DNA of 64,000 nucleotides, taken from Syngnathus acus. Lineage: Eukaryota; Chordata; Actinopteri; Syngnathiformes; Syngnathidae. Position numbers and translations under genes: made by a program. Positions 49,946-62,589 of the stretch are shown here, one piece after another (the stretch's first letter is position 1; every line of letters begins with the position of its first letter). The notes below the pieces were generated by a model that saw only the letters and a program-made list of their open reading frames with translations, did no database searches and was not told the origin of the DNA. The stretch spans positions 4,362,501-4,426,500 of the forward strand of contig NC_051101.1 in the NCBI RefSeq assembly GCF_901709675.1, given 5' to 3'.

Positions 49946-50956
49946 CGTTTTCAGGAGCAAGTCATTGGTGGTAGTTGTAATTGACTTCCCTTATTACAGA
50001 TGAATTTTCAACAAAAAGGCATTGTCGTTAAAACAAATACATTTTAAACATTGCAAATGCCACACAAGATATGAAAAAGAAACAGAGAACACACAAACTC
50101 ATCAAACATTTGTGCAAGACAAAGATGGCTGGTGGTTAATGAATCTTAGTTAATGCTATTAAATTGAAAAATGAGCGCTGTCCGAAGGCACCTTCCTGTT
50201 TTTTTTTTTTTTTAAACTCTCGTTCTCTTTGGCTCTGTTCCTCTGCTTCTATTTTTTTACGCTTGAATTTCGAGGAATGGCTTTCATCAGCAAAGCGCAT
50301 CTCATTAGTGGCGATGATGCGCCGTATGTTGATCATCATCATTTGTGAGTGGACTGATGAGCGATGAATGTCAGTCGAAATGGAGGCGACAAGGCTGCAT
50401 CCCATATAGCCACAGCAACACACTCACACTAATTACTTTATACAGTGCCACAGCAAATGGCTGCAGTGGCACCACTAGGAACAGAAGTGGAAATGACAAT
50501 CATAATGAACCATATCAGGTGCATCAGTTCACTGAACGCAAGCTGTGGCTCTGTTTGATATGAAAAAAAAAAATCACCATTTGCAATTTGAGAGGACAAA
50601 GTAGAAGCAGTGAGGCTGATTTACTTTCTGGGACATTGCATTGATTTGACGATAACTACACCTGAAAGCAGCTCATATGATTGAGTACATAACAATTAAA
50701 TGTAAAAATTTGAATAGTTTAAGTACAATTTGTTTACAATGATTGCATCCTTTTTTTAATCACTGGTTTGCGCTAACATCTGGCTGCTTTCTCTAGCTAC
50801 AGCCGTGATTTGGAAGTCACAGGATGAGAGAACATATCACATTTGTTGTTATTAACTCAATGAGCAACACTCAACTGATGATGTTTGTTTCACTCAAATT
50901 CCCTGGACTTATTTTTTGTTTTTAGGTGCAGAGATTTCATGTAGCACCATACTAGT

Positions 50957-51160
50957 CATTCATTTTCAACACTGTTTATCCTCATTGGGATCTGGAGCTG
51001 GAGCCTATGCCAAATGACTTTGGTCCAGCCAATTGCAGGTCACAAACAGACCATGAAAACTTACATTTACTTACATTTTTTAAATATAGACTTCAATTTC
51101 CCCAACATGCATGTTTTTGGAATATGGGGAGGCCTAAGTAACAGGAGAAAACCCAATGTC
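50957..51160 (-). mobile_element. tRNA-derived SINE fragment, diverged
   Basis: Body blocks are GGAGCCTATGCCAAATGACT, AATTGCAGGTCACA, CCCCAACATGCATGTTTTTG and AGGAGAAAACCCA. The tRNA-like head is missing; an AAAT/AAAG repeat begins where it should continue. Confidence 0.6.
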
Positions 51161-51162
51161 AA

Positions 51163-51239
51163 TGAAATAAATAAATAAATAAAGAAATAAATAAAGAAAG
51201 AAATAAAGAAATGAATGAATAGATAAATAGATAAATGAA
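51163..51239 (+). repeat. AAAT/AAAG/GATA-type imperfect microsatellite
   Basis: AAATAAATAAATAAATAAAG units pass into GATAAATAGATAAATG. It abuts the broken end of a SINE fragment. Confidence 0.85.
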
Positions 51240-53469
51240 ACATGTAGTTAGTGAAATCTTAAACAGGATCAATTATAATACATTTTACCACAAAATGTTT
51301 CGATCACCGCATGGATGTCATTAGTTGCCAAATAATTTGTCTTTGTTTGAGGGTGTTGCTGATGTACCTCATGCTAACCTGCTAATTATTGAGGGTAGTG
51401 TCAGTAGTATGAGCAGGGTCACATTAGCACATGAGCGTTTGTCCTCTCACCATTTTTGTATTTTTGTGCTGACGCTGTGATTCCTCTCAATTTCATTTTG
51501 GGTTTGACACAAACTGTCAGCCAACTGGAAAATCACACCACTCTTTCCCATCAACGGGTGTGAGCGGCATTTTATTGTTTTTACACATCATCTCAATTGG
51601 TTCATTTTACAGTTCTTATTTAATTTAATTCATCTTAAATTATTTCTTCCTTTTCGGAGACAAAATTATACATTTTAGTATGGACAGAATTGCTGACTTT
51701 ATTCTGAGGATGCCAATGCTATTTTCCGCTCCTGCCTGATTGAGAGAAATATACGGATCCTCTTTAAGTCCCTTACTTAGTTGCTTTCACACGAGTGCTT
51801 CCCAAAGTTGGCAGGCCTTTGAAGCGTTGTTTAGTCTAACCTGCAGTCTGCAACTTTTGTGAGAAAGAGTCTTGGAAAGAAACATTGTGCACCTCTGCTC
51901 CAGTTTGGAGAGATTTATGAGTGGACCTAACCAAAGAGTGTGAGATTGTATACTCAGTTGGAGTTTGGGAGGAGAGATTTACGATGCTCTGTTGCGGCCA
52001 TAATTCAAAGTTCATGCTCACATATATCACATTTTGAATCACATAGATTATGAGAAAGAACAGATTTATCATACGTACAGGTAGCACATGTGCCAGGTCG
52101 AGAAGGCTGAGAAAAGGGAAAAACAGCACAATACTGCCTTTCTCATGTTTTTATCTGTTTGCCTTAAAGTTAACACAGTCTTTGGAATGAAAATCATGAT
52201 TTGACTGCTTTAAAATAACCCTGTTTTTATCATCTGAATACATATATGGATAGATATGGAACGATTTCTCTGGGATGAAAACAATATGTATTTGTGTATG
52301 TCAATAAACAGAGTAAAACAAAGTTTTATTATTCTCAATGTTGAAAAATAAGTGAGCTAAATGCCTCATCAACTCAATTTTTAGTACAAGTCTATCCTCC
52401 TAAACTTTAGTTTCCTATTTTCTATGATTTACAGTTTGCACTGTGTTAAATGTTTCATGCACCACAGAGGCCACTCTACTGAAACGCATTCAGCACCGAA
52501 CACACAAACCATCTATTTCTGTTCCTGTTTGTTAAATATTAACCACACGTTCCCACTATCTCATCCACTGTGTCTAGTTGTATGGCTGTGTGTCTCTGTG
52601 TGCTTTGCCAGTAAAAAGAGCTATTTCTTGTTTCTATTTGTGTGGCATGTGCATGACTCTTACTTACGGTCCTTTTCAACATCAAACTACATTAACAACT
52701 ACACTATACACTATACAACTAAATCCCATCATCAAGCAGTCAGCAGTTCATTGTTGGACACAGCTGAGAATCCTGTCAAGGAAAATGTGATTATGTAGGA
52801 ATTCTCATTTTTTATGCAGTTAAGGGTCATTAGAATGAATGTGTACGATCAGTAACAAAAATATTTCACTTTTAAGTTTTTGACTATTCTATACAAAATA
52901 TGGGGTTCCATTTTTTTTAACTTTCTTATTTCATTCAATAATATGATTGTGATTTTATTTGTGAGGTATTTCTTACATAGCAGCTATTTTATTTTTAGAT
53001 GTAATGTGTATTGTTGTGATAAATGATTGTTCTTTACAAAACATAATGGTAAAAAAACAATCGCAGCGAAACCCAGATGTCAGCTGCCGTACTTTTTTAG
53101 AAGATCTTTCGAAGATTTTATATACACACATACTGTACATATCACACTAGTTCACATTAAGAATAAAGAGAGTAGTAATACTCAGGCTTACTGATTCTAA
53201 TCAGTTTTACCGTACCATACAATATTTTTTAACTTTGAAGTTTTGACTTGACAAGAAATCTTGACGGATTGTTTGCGGTTCTCAACTTTGCCACTTATAA
53301 CATGAAAATACTAATTTGTTTAAATGTTTGGAGGGCGGTTGCATAATATGAAAGAGCCGAAGCAGCACATAAAGTACCTAATGTGGGAACTGTTTTTCTT
53401 TTTCTTGTCTCAGGTAAACGAAAACAACAATTCCCATTTTGATGATGCAACATTACTTTTGCCTGAACC

Positions 53470-54135
53470 TTCTTCTGGCCTACGTGAGACAATTAATGAG
53501 TGTGTTTTGTTTTCTGGAGGCACAGTTCTTGTAAAAGTCAGCGTGATGAAGCTCTTGTTTTTTATCTTGACCTTGCTGGAGCCTCCATCACCCTTCCAAA
53601 TTAATATTCACAAAACTTTAATTAAAAACACGCCACCCCGTCTTTCTCTAGAGCAGGATAAACAAAGCGAGGCCTGTGTTTGTTCCCTTCTGGCCCATAC
53701 TATGCTCTCTTTTAATGATTTCTCTTCAACCTCAGAAAAAGGGCGAGATGGCACGAACAGCACAATGTGACATGAAAAGATGAAGACAAGATATGGCTCG
53801 GGGTGAGTGAGAGAGGTGTTGGCAAAAGGGGCTGTACTGTATCGCTGAGTTGTAGTTAATTACAAAAAAACATTAATGTTTTATTAACCCCCTTATCAGC
53901 AATTACTCAAGGGTCTTTGATGTAAAGTTGGGCTTACAAAACCACCAGGGAAAAATAGGCCTCATCCATATTAGCCCATTAGGCAGGGTGGTATATGGAC
54001 CAGCCTCGCTAACTGAAGAGTGCAGGACAGCCTCCGCAGGCATTAAAGCATTTGTTTTGACAGCACTGTTTGTTTTCTACTCCCAGAAGCCATTGCAGTG
54101 CACCTCCAGCTCCCACCAGTCTCACACCAACAGAG
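53470..54135. promoter_or_regulatory. Candidate conserved element pair
   Basis: Left part (53470-53700): GACAATTAATGAG, CCAAATTAATATTC and CTTTAATTAAAAAC, with GCCTCCATCACCC. Right part (53840-54135): GTAGTTAATTACAAAAAAAC, ACATTAATGTTTTATTAACC, GGCCTCATCCATATTAGCCC and GACAGCCTCCGCAGGC. Both are non-repetitive with many TAAT cores. A 148-codon frame at 53324-53770 resembles no protein. Confidence 0.38.
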
Positions 54136-54955
54136 CCAGTTTGCATTTCAAATATGATGGAGCTATTGCATTGTGCACAAATTTTTCCAATGTTTCCCTG
54201 CTTTCCCATTATTAACGAGCATGTTACACCTGACTGACAACCAAGGTTTTTAATAATGTTTTGAATTATGCATGCTGTCTTTTCACTACGACTTGACATT
54301 AGTTGGTTTATGCGCAATATTCCAGAACATGACTAGAATGATCATAATCAGGTATGTTTGAGGAAACCCTAATTTGCAATAAATAAATGTTTTGTTGGAA
54401 AATCCTCAGAAGTCATTCAGGCAAAATGTGATACGGTCTTAAATCGATAGTACGTCCTGAAGTTACACATTATATCCAGGGCATTGAAAAACATGAACAT
54501 CAGGCACACATGCACGATTTGATTGGATAATTACATTTATTTTTGCAGCCTGTCATTTATTCCCTTCACAAACAAATCCCTCAACTAATTAATTTGAATT
54601 AGTCAATAGAATTATATTCTTTTGCATCCTTCCACCCCTTCAGCCAATATTACAGCATTGAACAGTCTCATCCCTATCTAAATGATTGCAAATTTTCATG
54701 CATTGTAATCAAAATATGCTATATTGTTTTCCATCACAGTAACTGGAAAGAAGTCGCTTTGAGGGATATAGTGAGATGTATGCTTAGTCACATTTGGAAT
54801 ATTTACAGTGTGTGAAGTAATCTGTGTACAAAAGAGGCTTCTGTCATAGTGTTGTCTGCGGGGTTATCCAGAGGTCATGGGAGAGAAAGAGGTCAGATGA
54901 ACTATCATGGGGTGAGCTTGAGGTCAGTCATCCTAAAAAACATTGATGTCTACAA

Positions 54956-55013
54956 GTGTGCGTGCGTGTGTGTGTGTATGAAGTGTGTGTGTGTGTGTGT
55001 GTGTTGGGTGCAT
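54956..55013 (+). repeat. GT microsatellite
   Basis: An interrupted (GT)n array split by ATGAA, longest pure run about ten units. Confidence 0.85.
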
Positions 55014-55756
55014 GTGTGTACCAAATAAATGGTGAGTCAGTTAAGTCAGTTTACCAACATACTGAGCTTGGCTGTTCAATCGGGGTCATGTGATGGTCAC
55101 TGTGGCTTGCTTTGAGTACAAGAGTCAGTATTATTGCCTGTTTATCAGTTGTAACGGATAGTTGACACTTTAAAATCATTAAACATGCTGAACTGAGATT
55201 AACATTTCTGCAATCTCTAACACACAGGCACACACAAATACACACACATACACAAGAATACACACATCACTTTCCCTCTTTTCAAACATGTTGGCCTCTC
55301 CATACTGGAGGCCATGGTGCCATATTGTTGATGATATTTTTTGTTATTGTGCCTGCTCCTGTTGATTCAATTAGTACATTCTTTAAGTCTGCAAAAAAGA
55401 AGCAAATAAGGGAATGTAGTTTTAATAATAAAGAGGAAACGCGGCAAACTTTGTGCTGGTTAATGAGAAGTACAGTAAAGTGCTTCAGGACTCTGCGTTT
55501 TCAATAACATAGCACATGCTCCCTCCCACCCCTCCAACATTGCAAAGAGGACAATACTACAGCCCCCTCCATCTGCTTGCCCCTTCCTTGTTCTCGGCAG
55601 ATTGTCTCTGCTGTCTAAGAGCAGCAATTCAATAGCCTTTAGTGTCTTTTTGTTTTAATGTGGCATTGCTTCTTTTTTCAACACTATCAGGCTTTATAGA
55701 TGATTTGAGTTGGATTATATTTTAAAAGGATTTCATTGTTAAAGAGCTTGCATCTC

Positions 55757-55952
55757 CATCCATCCATCCATCCATCCATCCATCCATCCATCCATCCATC
55801 CATCCATCCATCCATCCATCCATCCATCCATCACAGATCCACACGTCACGCAGGCACAGGGAGAACATGCAAACTCCACACAGGAAGGCCAGATCAATCA
55901 AACCCTGCACCTCTGAACTATGAGGCAGACGCACTGACCAGTGCATCACCGA
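55757..55952 (-). mobile_element. tRNA-derived SINE with expanded (ATCC)n tail
   Basis: A pure (CATC)n array of about 19 units (55757-55832) is joined directly to the SINE head half: CACGCAGGCACAGGGAGAAC, ATGCAAACTCCACACAGGAA, an altered box B complement (AATCAAACCC) and CTATGAGGCAGACGCACTG. The central body is missing. The tail is much longer than in the other copies, so it is a likely variable microsatellite. Confidence 0.7.
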
Positions 55953-57219
55953 GCGGTCTTTTTTGACCAATCACACAATGGAAATCCTAATCAAGGAGTT
56001 AAAGAAGCACAAACCTTTTTTCCAGATAGAAATGCACAAAGCACCTCAGCACTGTTTGTTTTCATCGCAGCCACATATCCCGCCCCCAAACATTGGTACT
56101 TTGTGACTGGCCTGGCCACCAGCAGAGAGAAAATCAGGGGGCTCTGTGGATTCTTGTGTTTTTCTAAACTCACAAATACCACAGGAATTCAGCTTACAGG
56201 CAAGGTTACAGTAGTTGTTAAAGTTTTATTACTGTTATTAAAACCACATCTTGATAAAAACAACTCAAACATACTTTAAAACAAGTTATCCCATCGCCGA
56301 CGAGCGCTGGTTCAAATTGCATATACGGTGGCGTCACTACACATTACGTCGAGACAGAGCATGCACAGACCGGACACGGCTTGACTATTCTGATTGAACT
56401 GTTTACATGACATTGGCTGCTGTGCATCGACCGGTGGGTGGGTGGCTGTGTAGGGGGTGAAGGAGACTTGCGGTTGCAAACACAAATGCACTCAGTTGGC
56501 TTGACAGTAGCAGCACTATTGGCTTTGATATTAACACCTACACATCGCTTATGCTTCTTTCTTTCATTCCAATCATAAAGGGCAAACGGTGTCAAATCAT
56601 AAAGTGGTAGATCTACTGTTTCACTCCCTGTAACCATTCCTATCTTGAAAAATAAAAGCTTCAGATAACTCCTACCAGGTAATTTGATCAAACAGTAAAT
56701 GCGAAACAAAAAGCAGCCTACTAAAGATAATAATTGATTGTCATTGAGTAGAAGGTAAGAAATGTGTCTCGGAGCTCTGAAGCGGAGGTGGAAGTGGTTG
56801 AGGTCGATCAAACCATTTTTTAAATCAAAGGTCATTCATGTTGCCTTGACTTAGATGAGTACTGCTAAATATGTAGGCATAAATGTCATCTGTTACAGTG
56901 AAAAATGGAAGTTTGAGAATTAAGTACTTCAATTGTACTTTCTTACCTCATTCTACAGCAACATCAGTAAAGCACATTAAGATCATTCAAAAGCCCCTTG
57001 CATGACCCCCTGGCCCTGGGGTGACCCAGCACCCTCAGATTGATCAAGGCAATGTCTGTGTAGAGGTCACATGGGTTCCCTACTCTTCAAAGAGTCAGAA
57101 AGATGCCACTGGCCATGTACACCATCAGATGATCCTTGAAGGCTTGTCCTGCTGCATGAGTTTTCATGTTCAAGCTTGCCATTGATAGATAATTGGGAAA
57201 AGTTCAAAGAATACACCTG

Positions 57220-57828
57220 CTAATGCCTTTTTAACGCCGACCTCATAGAAAATACATTTTTGTGAGAAACTAGCCATTCCCATACCCATGTAGGTGATGG
57301 CATGCTCTTACTTACACTATTCCATGTTTGCTGACTATTAAAATATGTAATTTTCATAATTAAAATAAATGTCACACACAGTGACAATACTACATATTTG
57401 TTGCTTCCTTGGTGACTGACAAATCTGCAGAGGCCACAACTTGACCTTTTGACTGAGCAGGGCCTTATGGGTAATGATGATACTGATGACTTGACAGCCA
57501 TCTTGCCCAGTGGCCATCTGGAGCAGCTGTCATGGTGGCTGATTGAGAAGGAGAACATCCACCGGTCAAACATTGATTTTTGCCAAGAGCACTCCGCTAC
57601 TCTCAGTCTCCATCCAGTTGCATCATTTTGCATTGTGCTCACCCTGAACTTTGACCTCAGTGAGAGTTTATATAGAGGTCGTTGCCAATGTGCTTTCTTA
57701 TCCATTATCTGAACCGGTTCAAAAAAATGCTCCTTTCTGCAAGAATCAAGTTGGGAAATAACACATCCAAAAATAGATGACAACTTGCTGCCCACTTGGC
57801 CCATCCCTAACATTTTTGTTTTAATCAA
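57220..57828. other. Non-repetitive block open on both strands, function unknown
   Basis: The - strand is open for 202 codons (57220-57828) and the + strand for 87 codons (57449-57712). The core 57418-57720 is non-repetitive and of balanced composition. Neither translation has a domain, signal peptide or composition I recognise. The - frame ATG has no upstream context supporting a promoter or acceptor. A conserved non-coding element or an exapted transposon fragment is more likely than a gene. Confidence 0.3.
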
Positions 57829-57918
57829 AATTGTTATGTTGAAGAAAACTTTGCTGAGCTCAAAAATGTAACCTCAACGCCGATGAACCAAAGTTGAAAG
57901 TGCATTCAATATGTACAC

Positions 57919-58165
57919 ATCCACCCGTTCTCTGTACGGCTTATCTTCAGTAGGGTTGCGGGTGTACTGAAAGCTATCCCAAGTGACTTTGGGCAAGAGA
58001 CGGGCTGAACCCTGAACTGGTAGCCAGCCAGTCAGCATAGAGAAACTATTCACAGTCACATTCACACTACAGTCAATTTAGAGACTTCAATTAAGCTGCA
58101 AACTCCTCATAGGAAAAGGGGCCAGATTTGAACAATGACTACAGAACAGTGAGTGGATGTGCCAC
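57919..58165 (-). mobile_element. tRNA-derived SINE, diverged
   Basis: Recognisable pieces are GTACGGCTTATCTTCAGTAG, GCTATCCCAAGTGACTTTGG, GAACCCTGAACTGGTAGCCA, CACAGTCACATTCACACTAC and a weak box B complement (ATTTGAACAATG). It is inserted about 200 bases right of the non-repetitive block at 57.4-57.7 kb. Confidence 0.65.
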
Positions 58166-61100
58166 AAAGTCATCCATGGTGCTGTGAAAATATAGTGGTT
58201 TCACATTCGAGTTTGTGAGTAAAAATATGCATTTTATGCCTCATTTAACACCGTCACGAAACTGAGCATCACAGACTTTTTTTTCCGATAATTGAACCGC
58301 AGGGACACACCCAAAAAGCTTCGCTGGGCTGAACACACGTGACCTACGCGTGGTATCCAGGGCTAGTATTACCACAATATGGGCAGCTTGGGACTCAAAC
58401 GATATTGCGTTGCATTGGAAATCTTCAATTTTTTACCACTGAAAATAAAGCACAAATCTCAGTCAAGTTGTTGACTTTATCCTTGCAGTCTGTTTGCAAT
58501 ACTGTAAACAGTTAAATATAGCGAAAGAGAAGAAAATGACTCTCAAAGTCACTTTATGAGAATCACCCATCTGCGCTTGGCTGGTAACCACTCCAGGTTA
58601 CAACCCGCCTCTTGACCAGTCAGCTGGGAAGGAGGCTCTAGCTCTCTCGTGATCCGAGTGCGGGTAAGCGGTAAACTATTTACGTACAGTACCTGATTTA
58701 TGATGTATTCATTGTCCTGTATCTCTAAAAAGATTACTAAAAAAGAATATATCAAGATTGTCCCATCAATCCTGAACAAAAGTAAACACAAGTAGTGTAC
58801 ACTGCCATATCGGAGCATTACTCTGACCTCTAAGTGAGACTTCTCGTCTTCCTCTCGGAATTGTTTTATATGTAAGCAGAATGATAGTGATCTGCTGCTG
58901 CTAGCAGAACGGATTGTAACCATGAACAAACCTACACTACTTCCTTAAAACACACCTATACACCACATAGCACAGCTGCCGTTCTGTATAGTGATCCGCA
59001 TAATCCGACAGGCTTGGAGAATGATTGATAACTATTCTTGTGTTGGCTTTGGCCCTCATCCCTCTGCATCATCCTCTTCCTCATCCTCTCTCTTGGAAGG
59101 CTCTTATGAAGGAGCCTTAGCGCCACATCATGATGAGTGATGGTAGTCTTGGTGATGGGTGAAAAAGAAATGGTTTCTTGTGGCAGTACAGATTGGCTAA
59201 GTCCATGACAAGCATCCAAGTGTGTTTGTGGCAATGGGGTGGTTGGAATATACTTACTGAGCCTCCTTTTTTAACAATCGTCTCCGTAAAAAGAAGGAAA
59301 ACCGTTAAATCTCAATTTGAAACTACCAGCTGTCTTTATTAACACATTGAATAAGGTATTGGCATTATGGGGGAGGGATCAACCAGCTACCAACACATTT
59401 CTGCTGCTCTGACACTTATTTTTGCTCATTTTGCTTGTTTGTTGTCATGATAATGAAGTCACCCTGTTGTTGTCACCAGGAGAAATCTCGTATTTTGGCC
59501 TTGTTCCACCACTAATGTATTCAAAAGCTACTTTTCCTCTCTCATCACTCCAGCAACCAGCCGCTTGCCATCAAAATGGCTCCTAATTAGGTGATCTAGA
59601 AACAGAAAGCCTAGAACAGAGATGGTAATATATGGAATTTGGTATCAATGCTCTGCAGTTCAAAATTAAGCTCTTCAGTGATTATATGATGAGGAAATCA
59701 AAGCAAATGAATAAAATGTGTTTTTTTTGGTGACAAAAAGGATTTCAATGTAATGAGTGGGAGTGACTGAACACTTCTGACAAGCTTGAAGCATTATAAA
59801 TGTTTGGACAAAGCAAACTGGCAAACTGCATGGTTTATATTTGTGTCTTCTTTTTCAGGGAAGAGACACATTTTGTGTCCGTTCCTATTATTCTTTTTCT
59901 CTCCTTTCTTGTATGCATGCCATTTATCTCAATGGCCTCTCAGTGCACTGTGGGAATTGCAGCCGTACTTGCGCCATGTGCGAGACAAAGAGAAAGGTCT
60001 GTTTCAACACCATCAATCCCACACAGTGATGAGTGAGAGATAGTCACCATCTGTGGATGTGTTTCTCAACACTTAGTCTACAACTAAAAGTGTATGCAAT
60101 AAAAGTTAAAGTGTGAAAGCCTGAGTGTGGCATTTGTCAGGGTGTTTCGGAGATGCCACCCACTATATTCTGTATCGCCCTTTCTTTTTTTAATAACTTG
60201 CCATTTGTTGTGGGCAGGAAAAATGCAGCACTGTGTTAACCAATGTGTGGTAAATACAAACACTTTCTTGGTGCATGCACCTGTGTCACTTGGACTCCAT
60301 GGTTGTGTCTGTTTTGCTGTGGTTCTCTTCTCTCCTTCCCTTCTCCTGGCTCAGCGCAGCAGCCATTAGCTTTACAAATCCAGCCTTTGATCTCTGATTT
60401 GGGCGGGTGCCTGGGAGAGGAAGGGTATTGGCTGTATGTATGAGTGAATCTGTCCGTGTGCACGCTTATGCATGTGTGTGTGTCTCGCTTTCTATGTCGG
60501 CCGTTTGGGGGTTAGCTGGCACTGCGGAGGAGAAAAGTTCACGACCGGTCCACTTTGCTGCGGTATTACAGCGGAAGTCGATTTCCAGGGAAGAGACCGG
60601 GATGATAATACGAGTTCATTTGCACTGAGCGTATAAGCTGCCTAATGATTTAAATATAACTCACTTGCCGCTTATTGCAAACACCAACCCTCCGTGACCC
60701 GATTTCACCCCAAATCACCCTGTAGGGGTCCTCCTATGTTCTCTGTCGAATTGGCTCAGAAGAATTTCTTCTATGTGTTCGGCTGGGTTGTATTAGTGCC
60801 AAAATTAGAAGACCCGTGTCTACTTGAAAGCTATTTACAAACAACAAACATGGATCTAGCTTCTAGGGATCTTGTTTCATCGTCGACGCATTCGGAAATG
60901 CTGGCTTATCCGGAATTTTATGTAGGTGCGAGGCTAGCTCAGCCTGTTTGACAATGCTTGGGTCATTCAAGGATCCCTGCATCCTTTTCCCCCTTCATTT
61001 GGCTTCATGTGAGATTTGAGTGGGCCACATTTAAAGCAAATGATAGGTGATTTAATTGGAATTGAATGGAGTAGGCCGTGTTCCCACCCACAATGAAGTG

Positions 61101-61700
61101 CCCTGCCCTTTTTTTTTTTTTTTTTTTTTTTAAAAAAGGGCAAAACACTACTAACTACAACAATTGACACGTTTCAGTTATGCCTTCTTCCACAACAATC
61201 CCTCATAGGCAGTTCTTGTCGTGGCATGACAAGTTTAATTAAAAATTAGATTAGAACCATAAAATGGGGCCAATAATTCTTCAAAAGATGATTTTAATCA
61301 TATTCTACTGTCGGGTCACACTTACTTATATGACATAAATGTTCATTTTTGACAATTGCCAACTCACCCCTTCAAGTAAGGGTTTAGTGGGGATGAGGTT
61401 AGAACCCTCAAGTTCTTCCACGCCAAGTTAATCCCACCATTCTCTGTACAGGTGCATAGTCACGCTGGTATAGAAAACGGCTTTGGAATAAAGTTAGACA
61501 TTTCTAACATCTAGCTTGAAAATGAAACGAGGACAGAGTGTGTGCTTGTTGTTTCATATGTCCACTTGTCCATCAGGCTGGCCTTCATTCTGCAGTTCAA
61601 CCTCTCTGCTGAGCGGTAATGAATGGTTTCCCCCTTTGTGGAAAAGTCACCTGTTTTTGCTTCAGCCTTTCTCCACTGCATTAAGTGGGGATTTATGGAG
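58166..61700. other. Gene-free stretch with scattered candidate elements
   Basis: No coding region supported. Possible elements: 59440-59620 (CTCCTAATTAGGTGATC, containing the palindrome CCTAATTAGG at 59582-59591), 60335-60425 (CAGCGCAGCAGCCATTAGC) and 60840-61075 (TCATCGTCGACGCATTCGG, AAATGATAGGTGATTTAATTG). A palindromic T/A run lies at 61102-61142. Confidence 0.45.
61102..61142. repeat. Poly-T with complementary A/G arm
   Basis: TGCCC followed by 23 T, then six A and GGGCA. The arms TGCCCTTTTTT and AAAAAAGGGCA are perfectly complementary and enclose T residues. Confidence 0.85.
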
Positions 61701-61719
61701 GCGGCTTTCTATTGAACAA

Positions 61720-62480
61720 AACCATTTGTCTTCCAGTTTGGTTTAACAGCACTCTTTATTCCCTACAGATTTAAGGATGGAGGGCTGCGGGTGCGATGTA
61801 GGGGGGCAACACCATTAAGGGCTTCGGCCTTCCCAATTTCTCTCGCACTTAACACCGGGAAGGCAAATAGCCCTTAGCGGTCTGTTCCTAAAGAGACCTT
61901 TTGAATATATCGATGCCTAGTGGATAAGTGGAGCGCTAACACATGCAGTACGACTGTCCCATTTTTGCCTCTTTTACATTCAAGGACCTGCTGGATTTCA
62001 AATGGGCCTTCAAGAGAGAGCAGTTTTCTTGCCGACCTAAGAATAGAAATGTATAAATGAAATGGGAGGCAGGTCTGATACACAGGGGATACGGCAGATG
62101 TAACAGCAGGCCACAGACACATTTGTCCCTGATAGTGAATCTATTACAGAAGCTTTTATTGAAATAGAGCTGGCATGCTTGAAACCCTTTTAATATCATA
62201 ACCTATAAAACGGCAATATTTTATAATTATTCCATGGCAGCGTGTTTGGTAGAATCTTTAAACTGCCAATTACTGTGTCATATGTAGCTGCATTAGCGTC
62301 TCATTACTTTAGTGATAGGGAGAAGATTCCTTAATGCCTCTTGACAGGCCATGATGTAATTACACAGTGTTTGTTGCGAGTCAACATGATAATTTGTGTT
62401 TCCAAGGGATCTGTCATCCGCCCGGGATGCTGGGCGCATAAATGATTCTACCTCTCATAAATGTCCTGATTGAAAAACAA
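61720..62480. promoter_or_regulatory. Long candidate conserved non-coding region
   Basis: About 750 bases without simple repeats. Marks include CGGGTGCGATGTAGGGGGGC, CTTCGGCCTTCCCAATTTC, ACTTAACACCGGGAAGGC, GATGTAATTACACAG (TAATTA-type core), AACATGATAATTTGTG, a GATGGCA-poor GC piece CCGCCCGGGATGC and CATAAATGATTC. Frames of 60-90 codons occur on both strands but none is recognisable. Of all the desert sequence here this reads most like an enhancer cluster. Confidence 0.42.
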
Positions 62481-62589
62481 GCTGTTACCCAATCCAACTC
62501 CACTATCTTGTCATCGTCGAAACGTGTGGATCCAGAACATGTGTAAAGGAAAAAAAAGGAATACAATTGCTGGTAAAAATGTATCAATA

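Larger units (their letters stand above)
49950..53465. other. Gene-free stretch
   Basis: No coding region supported. It contains a SINE fragment (50957-51160) and the AAAT/AAAG repeat joined to it. GCTAATTA (51381-51388) is TAATTAGC on the - strand. The short frames here resemble no protein. Confidence 0.6.
54136..57200. other. Gene-free stretch
   Basis: No coding region supported. It contains the GT repeat, a short homeodomain-rich piece at 54585-54605 (ACTAATTAATTTGAATTAGT, arms ACTAATT/AATTAGT) and the SINE with ATCC array. A 163-codon - frame at 56344-56835 shows no domain or repeat and I treat it as chance. Confidence 0.6.

Noticed and set aside
53324-53770. 148-codon frame on the + strand
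   Set aside because: No recognisable protein; overlaps TAAT-rich sequence better explained as non-coding.
55722-55970. Frames with repeated IHPS or MDGW units; also looked at as a possible CRISPR-like array
   Set aside because: A pure tetranucleotide repeat without spacers, part of a SINE tail in a vertebrate genome.
56344-56835. 163-codon frame on the - strand
   Set aside because: No recognisable domain, ordinary AT-rich context, no splice or promoter support.
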